Source of the DNA: Plectosphaerella cucumerina
Taxonomy: Eukaryota > Ascomycota > Sordariomycetes > Glomerellales > Plectosphaerellaceae
Reading direction: 5' to 3'
NCBI GenBank assembly: GCA_020746995.1
Contig: JAGPXD010000001.1
Location: 4,898,001-4,962,000, forward strand
DNA: 64,000 bases
This document shows positions 57,306 to 64,000 of this stretch, piece by piece. The first letter of the stretch is position 1. The number at the start of each line of letters is the position of its first letter. A program made the position numbers and the translations under genes. Below the pieces are notes generated by a model. The model had not been told where the DNA came from. It did no database searches and saw nothing but the letters and a program-made list of their open reading frames with translations.

Positions 57306-58134
57306 ATGATGCCTACGGCTCTAGTGACAGCTGGCAGCGCCGGCCTCGGTGCCGCCGCGGCCCTCCTCTTCGCCAAAAGGGGATACAACGTCGTGATCAA
57401 CTACAATTCTGACGGCCAACGGGCCGACGCACTCGTCCACGATCTGCACCATGCCTCTTCTCTCGATGCCTCCAAGCAGAAGTTCAAGGCCATCAAGGCC
57501 GACCTCGCATCCCGCGATGACATTATCCGCCTCGTCAAGGAGACGGTGGCCTTCTTCTCGGAAGGTCCCGATGGGTCTTCCGCCCTTGATGCCGTCTTCT
57601 CCAACGGCGGATGGACGCGAATCCGGAACATCAGCGACCTCGAGGATAACGTCGACGAAGACGACTGGGACCGCTGCTTCAACATGAACGTCAAAAGTCA
57701 TCTTTGGCTCATGCACGCCGCAAAACCGTACCTCGAGGAGGCAGAAGGCGCCTTCGTCACCACAGCCAGCCTGGCTGGGATCAAGCTCTCCGGAAGCTCC
57801 CTGGCATACTCGGTCACGAAGGCGGCGCAGGTTCATCTCGTAAAGGGCCTGGCCCTAGCAGCAAGCCCCAAGGTCCGAGTGAACACCGTATGTCCTGGCC
57901 TGCTGCTTACCGTGAGTATCCACGATCTCGATCCATCCAGATGACCGATTACTGATGCCGTTCCAGGACTGGGGGAAGCGGTTCTCGCCGGCTCACATTG
58001 AGAGTGCGACCCAGAAAACGCCCCTCAAGCGGCTGGCGACGGTCGAGGATTGCGCCTTGCAGGTGCTATGCTTCGTCGAGAGTAAGAGTATCACGGGAAC
58101 GGCAGTTGTTGTGGACGGTGGCTTGTTTCTTTAG
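57306..58134 (+). CDS. short-chain dehydrogenase/reductase (SDR)
   Basis: Two exons (57306-57911, 57967-58134) join in phase to 257 residues. The Rossmann cofactor motif TAGSAGLG begins at about residue 8; the catalytic YxxxK is AYSVTK near 167, with the upstream catalytic Ser in TTASLAG; the C-terminus VDGGLFL is typical. The usual NNAG motif reads SNGG, a deviation in the strand-4 turn. The basic RG after the first helix favours NADP(H). The substrate is unknown. An in-frame ATG exists at 57165, but the extra 47 residues look like translated leader (Cys/Arg/Thr-rich), so I start at the MMPTALV ATG. The gene is divergent from HTS1. Confidence 0.9.
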
Positions 58135-58810
58135 GCTCTGGATGAGAGTGAACCGATGGCCGCGAGCGTCCACAGGCCGCAAGCGCAGGAACAACCAGGC
58201 CGTCTTGAGTTGTTCTATGGAAGCTTTTATTAATAGATAGATGCTCTGTCGACGTCCTCGGCGTGGCATCTGAGACCTGTCAGCTCACCATTGTCAACCT
58301 CTGGGCGCCAGTCTGCGCCTGCGAGAGACTAGTCCGGCTTCTAGACCACTCTCATTTTCCATTTCACTGCGAGAAATCAGTCTCGACCTTACCTCGGAGC
58401 TCGACAAGCACTGTCCATCGACACAAAGAGGTGACGTTTCCGGGCCCTAAAACAAGAAGCTCGGACGACTCGGGACTTTTTGATACCCGCCGCTTCAGGC
58501 ATAGCGTTGTTCTCTGCCAAGCCCCAACATCCCCTTACGTCCCCCGAACCTAGCTCCAGTTGTCTCCTCCAGTTCCCTCTCCCTCCCTCCACACCTTACT
58601 ACCGACATTTCGGCAACCGACAGATTCTCTCCCACATCGGAAGCACGCTGGGCATCCCGGTCACATTCCACATCCCGAACCACCACAGCCCAACCGCACG
58701 CTGCGTAGCACCCCTTGCACCAACTGACAGGGCCCGCCTTGGGTGACGACACATTTGCTGCTCAGTTGCAGTCCCTGGTCGACAGCTCGAGGCCGTCGGG
58801 ACACTGAAGC
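58135..58810. other. intergenic / leader between SDR and zinc-finger regulator
   Basis: About 675 bases. The second half is C/T-rich and probably the 5' leader of the regulator. Nothing else recognised. Confidence 0.55.
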
Positions 58811-61800
58811 ATGGCAAGTGGGCCGCCGTCGCTGTCCAACCTCCTCCACCACACGCAGCCGCCATCTCAGCGACCGCCATCTGCAGGCTTCCACGCACCA
58901 TCTCAGTTGCAGGGTACTGAACTTCCTCCGGCCTATCCCGGCGCCCTGCCCGGCCTTGGCTTTGCTCCTGCCGGCAATCCGGCTCCGTCGCCGCCGGAGG
59001 GGGTCGCCGGGGCCGGCTCATCTCACTCGACAGGTGGAACAGCCAAGCAGGAGGCCCCGCCAAGTAACACAGCTGGCACGGGTTTGTACCAGTGCGCCCA
59101 CTGCCAGAAGCGATACTCTCGACCGGAGCATCTCGCGCGCCATATCCAGACGCACACTCTTGGCAAGCGCTTCGTCTGCAGCATCTGCAGCAAGGCCTTT
59201 GCTCGCCAGGACCTCCTCAAGAGACATACGGCCAACCACGAAAACGACAATGACCCGAACAAGAAGAGGAGGCGCATTGCCTCATCGCCGAGCGCCGCTC
59301 GTGTCTCTCACGCATGCAAGGCCTGCGCCGCTGCGCGTGTCAAATGCGAGGACACCAAGCCCTGTGCGCGCTGCCGGAATCGAGGCCTGAACTGCGAGTA
59401 TTCGGCCACAGAGGTCGGCTCTTCCGCGGCTCTGCACTTGCTCCACCTAGCATCAGAAGGCAACTCAGGGTCATCGACGCCAGCAACGCCCCCAGTGCAG
59501 GACATCAACTCAGGCACATCCCCCTACCCGCCGCCACAGATCTCACCTCTACCCCCGGCGGCCCCGGACGTCAGCGAGAGACCAGTATCGCGGAGCTTGC
59601 ACGCGGCAGCAGCCGATAGTAACATGCAGGCATTCCAAAGCAACTCGATGCCAGGCACGTCCACCCCAGCACCCAACGCCGCGTTTGCAGCCCCGTCGAA
59701 TCCAGGAGGTTTAACGCCGGTCCCCTTCTCGGGCTTCCTGCAAAACGTCATGTATCAGCCTGGGATCAAACCGGCCAAAACGGACACGGCTCAAGGCCTG
59801 GCCGTTCTGGACTTTGGCGCTCATGTCGACCTGAATCTCAACGATGTCGACTTCGACCTTCTCGGGTACTGGAACGCGGACTTGAACACGGACGGCGCCA
59901 TGCAGCAGACGTATACACCCAGGACCGACGACTCGGTGGACCTGACCGAAATGCGGCAGAACCTCGTCAAGGTCTGGACGGACTCTCCGTGGCGATGGCA
60001 TCCGACAACTGGCGAGGGCAGCTACAGCGAGCTGAAAAATGTGCCGGTTCCTTCTGGCGATGCCACGGGCGCCCTCCGCGAGAGCAGGAAACGTCTGGGC
60101 AGGACCGTCCCCGACAAGCTGGAGCAGCCCGGCCGTGATGGCGCTTTGGGCGTGATCCTCAAGACGTGCGAAGAACTCGACGTCATGACCCGCGTCGCTT
60201 CTTCGTTCCCATCCGTGGACATGATGGACAGCCTCATCCATATCTTCCTCGCCTCCCATTTTTGCCAGACGACGCAGTTCATACACCAGGCAACCTTCAA
60301 GCTGAATTCGCAATGGCCGGATTGGTTGGCCATCACCGCGGCTTCAGGTGCCATATTGACTCCAGTGCCGACCCTGCGCAAGTGGGGGTTCGCCATCCAA
60401 GAGGCCGTTCGCATCTTCCTCCCCAAGCGATTTGAGAAGAGTAACTCGGCGATCCAGGAACTTGGCCTGGTGCAGACTCTGTGTCTGTGGCTAGAGATTG
60501 CGCTGTGGTCAGGGAACCGCAGGAAGATGGAGATCGCCGAGTGCCACCTGCCGATTCCCATCACGGTAAGCACACGCAGTCCTTCGTATGGTCATAAGCA
60601 TGGCCAGCTGACATCCACCAGATGATGAGGTATCGGAACAGGTATGTGCGGTCATCTTATCCTCAGACCGACGTCTTTCCGAACGACCACGGTGCCGCGC
60701 TTGACAAGAAGTGGCGGACGTGGTGCGAGCGAGAGTCTTGGAAGAGGTATGTTCACCCGTCTCAACGAGACGCGTCTCCCCGCTGACAGTGCCAGACTTG
60801 CGTTCAGCTGCATGATACGCGACAGCCAAGCGTCCATGGCCACGCTCATCAATCCTTCCTTGTCGTACGCCGAACTCACGTTGCCGCTTCCCGAGGCCAG
60901 AGAGCTGTGGTTCGCCAAAACGGCCGAGGAGTGGAAGACGCTGTACATGGAGAAGATCGCCACTCGGAGCAAGCGACCGCCATCCGTGGGGGATCTGCTC
61001 CGCGATATTAGCCTCCTGGCTCTGAACAAGAGCAGGCTGGACGTTCAGTCGGCCGTGTCGGTATATCTGCACGCGTTTTGGTTCGTCATCCGGGAGTATC
61101 AGCAGCTCTGCTCGGTGCTGCGATCCAGGTCATGGCTGGCAAGCACGGGCAGCCCAGGTGATCAGGTCCTGAGGAGCAGGCACACGGAACTATGCAACAA
61201 TCTACACAGCTTCCAGAGGCTTGTCTCGGACTGGGGCCCAGACCTCCTGTCAGGCAAGGAGCACCTCATGACTCACCTCGTCCTCATGAACCTACACCTG
61301 TCCCTGGACGACCTGCAGCTGTTCTCCGGAAAGGAAGGCGAGGAGCAGGCCCGGCGCATGTTCACGAACCTGCGTGACTGGGCGCAGAGCGCCAATGGGC
61401 GACAGGCCCTGTGGCACGCGGGGCAGGTGCTGCGGCAGGCGAAGAGGTTCCCCCCGGGCCATCTCAACGACTTTTATGCGGTTGCGGTCCACCACGCTGC
61501 GCTAGCCATTTGGGCCTTCGGCGTCGTCGGCAAGGCTGCTGGCAAGCCACCGGTGCACCTGCTGGCGCAGGAGACGGTATACCTGGACGGTACTGTGACG
61601 GGGGCGCTCAACCACTTCATCGGGTACGGCCAGGGGCGAGCGGCGATCCGCGATCTCGAGATCCCCGACCAGGCTGGCACGGCGGAGGCTTCGGTGGACG
61701 ACACCAAGGCGTGTATGGACATTGCGCAGCGGATCCTGAGGGCGAACTTTAAGGGGCGCAAGGAGGTTCCGCCCCCGATCGTCGAGAACATGTGCGGGCT

Positions 61801-61846
61801 TCTCAAGCAGCTGGGCGATGCAGCGTGGGCTGTGGGCCTGGGTTGA
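58811..61846 (+). CDS. transcription factor with two C2H2 fingers and a Zn2Cys6 cluster
   Basis: Three exons (58811-60565, 60622-60746, 60796-61846) join in phase to 976 residues. After a Pro/Ser-rich N-terminus come two C2H2 fingers at about 95-143 (CAHCQKRYSRPEHLARH and CSICSKAFARQDLLKRH), a basic KKRRR link, then a Zn2Cys6 cluster with Cys at 169, 172, 179, 185, 188 and 195 (C-x2-C-x6-C-x5-C-x2-C-x6-C). A long central region leads to a fungal-type regulatory domain (about 470-900: MMRYRNRY, TWCERESWKRLAFSCMIRDSQ). It is a nuclear DNA-binding regulator; the target genes are unknown. The combined C2H2 plus Zn2Cys6 architecture is a recognised but minority class in filamentous fungi. The ATG at 58811 is the first in frame. 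Confidence 0.92.
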
Positions 61847-62732
61847 GCAGGAGGGGTGCCATGTGTCTTGTTGTTTGGATGTCAGCAATCCTCGAAGGCA
61901 GTGTACTTACTAGTACTGTATATGCCCGAACAACGTTTCCGTTAGCAGGGTGTGAATAATACCTTATACGCCTGCTTTGCGCCGTCGCCGTTGCTAGATC
62001 CCATCGCGTGCGGGCTTCGGGAGAAGAAGCTGGGGCTGATGATGAGCCGTTCAAGTTCGACTTGCCCTGTTTGCATTTGGCGCCGCTCGCGACCGTCGGT
62101 ACTGGATCGAACAGCGGCACGTGGGGGTCGGCCTAGCGCTGATTGACGGCAGGGTTCAGCTCCACAGCGCCACCTCACCCGACTCCTTCGGCGGGAAGGA
62201 ACAGCCCGGCAGGGCGGTACAAGCACGACGTCACTGTTTATGCCCTGGGGCCGGGTACCTCCACTTGCCAGTGGGATCCTGGCGCTGACGCTGACGCCGG
62301 TGGGGGCTGGCAGCGTCAGTGGGCGGGCCGGGCGACGATGTGGGCAACTGACGTGCAAGTGCTTGGCCTTGACGTTCGCGTTTTCCCCCATTCCCCGGCC
62401 GTGGTCACGGCACGCCCGGAACTGGGTTTCCCTTTTCCCTGGCGTGTCCCTGGTTTCTCAGTAATAACTTGCACCCTTTTGCTTCTTTCAAAAAGTTACT
62501 CATGTCTCACCCAGCTCATATTTCTTCCCTCCCTGGCCGATGACTTATTTCCCCTGCCGCCTTCAGCATCTCCCCTTTTCGTGTGCCCGGCATTCCTCGC
62601 CCTCACTGTGTGCTTGCGGCACGCCCGGAACCAAGTCCGCCTGATTTATAACAACAGCACGCGACCACTGTCATCCTTCTTCTTCACCATTTTCTCTGGT
62701 GCAACTTTCCGTTCTCCAGTGTCATCGCCAAG
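61847..62732. other. intergenic between regulator and hydrolase
   Basis: About 890 bases, tandem genes on the plus strand. A TTATAA-like box near 62645, about 85 bases upstream of the hydrolase ATG, could be a TATA element. Nothing else recognised. Confidence 0.5.
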
Positions 62733-64000
62733 ATGCCCCAGTCAGTTCAGAACACGACCCCTGAGGTCATATACGCACCAGACACTGCCGCGCAAGTTGG
62801 CAACTTCCAAGCCAAGCCGTCACCACTCACCATTGCCGCGGATATCCTGTCGAGAATGCTCACAGTGACGGTGGCACCAAGGGACGTGGCTCTTGTATCC
62901 ACGACGGTCATCACAACCTTGTCTGTCTTCTTCTTTTTGCGATATGTGCTGTATCCCAAGTGGAGGAAGGTCATCCCAAGCCCCATGAGGGCGTCGTTCC
63001 CCAAAGTGTCCCCAGAGTCCCTGGCCAAACAGGTCTACCACCCTGAAGTCCTTCCAGGCGCGAGGGATGTCAAGACTCCGGTATGTACCTCGCTAACGTT
63101 TGTGGGTGCCCGGCTGCGCAGTATTCTGACGACTTCGGTAGTACGGCACCATCAGAGTCTACGAGTTCGGCAACCAGAACGGCCCCAAGGTCCTCATGAT
63201 CCACGGAATCTCGACGCCCTGCATCACGCTTGCCCCCTTGGCCGAATCTCTTGCCGCCCGGGGCTGCCGCGTCATGGTGCTCGATCTCTTCGGCCGCGGC
63301 TTCTCCGATGGCGTTGGTGATCTGCCCCACGACGAACGGCTCTACACCACCAACATCCTCCTGGCTCTGGCTTCCTCGCCCCTCCCCTGGACTGGCGACC
63401 GCGCCTTCAAGCTCATCGGTTACTCGCTGGGTGGCGCGCTGGCAGCATCTTTTGCCACGACCTTCCCGAATCTCATCGACTCGCTCGTTCTTCTGGCCCC
63501 CGCTGGTCTCATCCGTGCCGCCGACTTTGGCGTGATGGCTCGCGTCATGTTCCGTTCCGGCCTCGTCCCTGAGCGCATCCTCGCCATGGCCACCAAGAAG
63601 AGACTGCAGCGCCCCATAGCTGCCACTACCAAACCCCGCGCCAGGCCGTCCCTGAAGCAGGAGACCTCTGCAACTGAACAGATCGCCGAGGTGGCCATTT
63701 CAGAGACCTCAGCCGCCGAGGTCCCGCCACAGGAGACGCCCCTCGAAATTCGCGTCGATGAATACGTCCGCTGGATGGTCACTCACCATGCCGGCTTCGT
63801 CCCGGCTTTCATGAGCTGCATCCGCCACGCGCCCCTGACCGATCAACACCCGACGTGGGAGACCCTGGGACAAGTCATGGGAGCTGGTAGGGTGGCCGTG
63901 CTCCTGGGTGAGAAGGACGAAATCATCGACTGGTGTGACTACGAGAGGGATGGCCTGCCCCTGCTCGGCGGCCGCGAGCGAGTGCACTGGAAGGTGCTGG
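62733..64000 (+). CDS. alpha/beta hydrolase fold protein, membrane-anchored (truncated by window end)
   Basis: Exon 1 is 62733-63080 and exon 2 runs from 63142 past the window end; at least 402 residues are visible. A single hydrophobic segment at about 52-74 suggests an N-terminal membrane anchor. The hydrolase core starts after the intron (YGTIRVYEFG, VLMIHGISTP, DLFGRGFSDG), with the nucleophile Ser211 in GYSLGG and a likely acid Asp in LLGEKDEII. The catalytic His would lie beyond the window. Between the nucleophile and the acid is a lid insertion with a Lys/Ala/Glu/Thr-rich low-complexity part. Substrate unknown (lipase, esterase or epoxide-hydrolase-like). The intron is GTATGT...GTAG. 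Confidence 0.88.

Overview
The window is nuclear DNA from a filamentous ascomycete (Pezizomycotina), most likely a Sordariomycete. The evidence is GC-rich sequence, one gene per roughly 2.8 kb on both strands, short introns (about 50-250 bases, mostly 50-70) with GTAAGT-like donors and CTAAC/CTGAC branch sites, and typical fungal families (CRH cell-wall transglycosylase, CYP52-type P450, Zn2Cys6 regulator, Nab2, LSD1 with an HMG box). I cannot name the species. I reconstructed 23 protein genes. For 21 of them the full exon chain is a whole number of codons. One is cut by the window end and one has an unresolved 5' end. I see no tRNA, rRNA, CRISPR array or intact transposon.

Layout. 0-7 kb: a nucleolar-type WKF-domain protein (+), a phytanoyl-CoA dioxygenase-like enzyme (-), a claudin-like four-span membrane protein (-) and argininosuccinate lyase (-). 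7-15.4 kb: Mediator subunit 14 (+), protoporphyrinogen oxidase (-) and the poly(A)-RNA-binding protein Nab2 (-). 17.6-29 kb: secreted beta-N-acetylhexosaminidase (+), P450 (+), an aromatic/aminoadipate-type aminotransferase with a mitochondrial-looking leader (-) and a GPI-anchored CRH glucan-chitin transglycosylase (+). 29-42.3 kb: topoisomerase I (-) divergent from the ATP synthase gamma subunit (+), then a minus-strand block of LSD1-type demethylase, Vps33 and a UBE2W-type E2. 44-48 kb: a CaM kinase (+) and an unrecognised conserved protein (-). 48-53.5 kb: a gene-poor stretch with a 23-base G run. 53.5-64 kb: a partly resolved membrane-protein gene (+), histidyl-tRNA synthetase (-), a short-chain dehydrogenase (+), a regulator carrying both C2H2 and Zn2Cys6 fingers (+) and an alpha/beta hydrolase (+) that runs off the end.

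Most genes are unrelated housekeeping genes, and I find no biosynthetic cluster or defence island. Two links are possible: hexosaminidase and the CRH enzyme both act on chitin or the cell wall, and argininosuccinate lyase and histidyl-tRNA synthetase both belong to amino-acid supply. A perfect Gcn4/Cpc1-type TGACTCA lies just upstream of the synthetase.

The most interesting observations are gene-structural: three GC-AG introns in three different genes, an in-frame upstream ATG giving histidyl-tRNA synthetase a mitochondrial-type leader, several stop-free 3n introns, a 7-base first coding exon in the CaM kinase, and a multi-exon membrane gene visible only after splicing.
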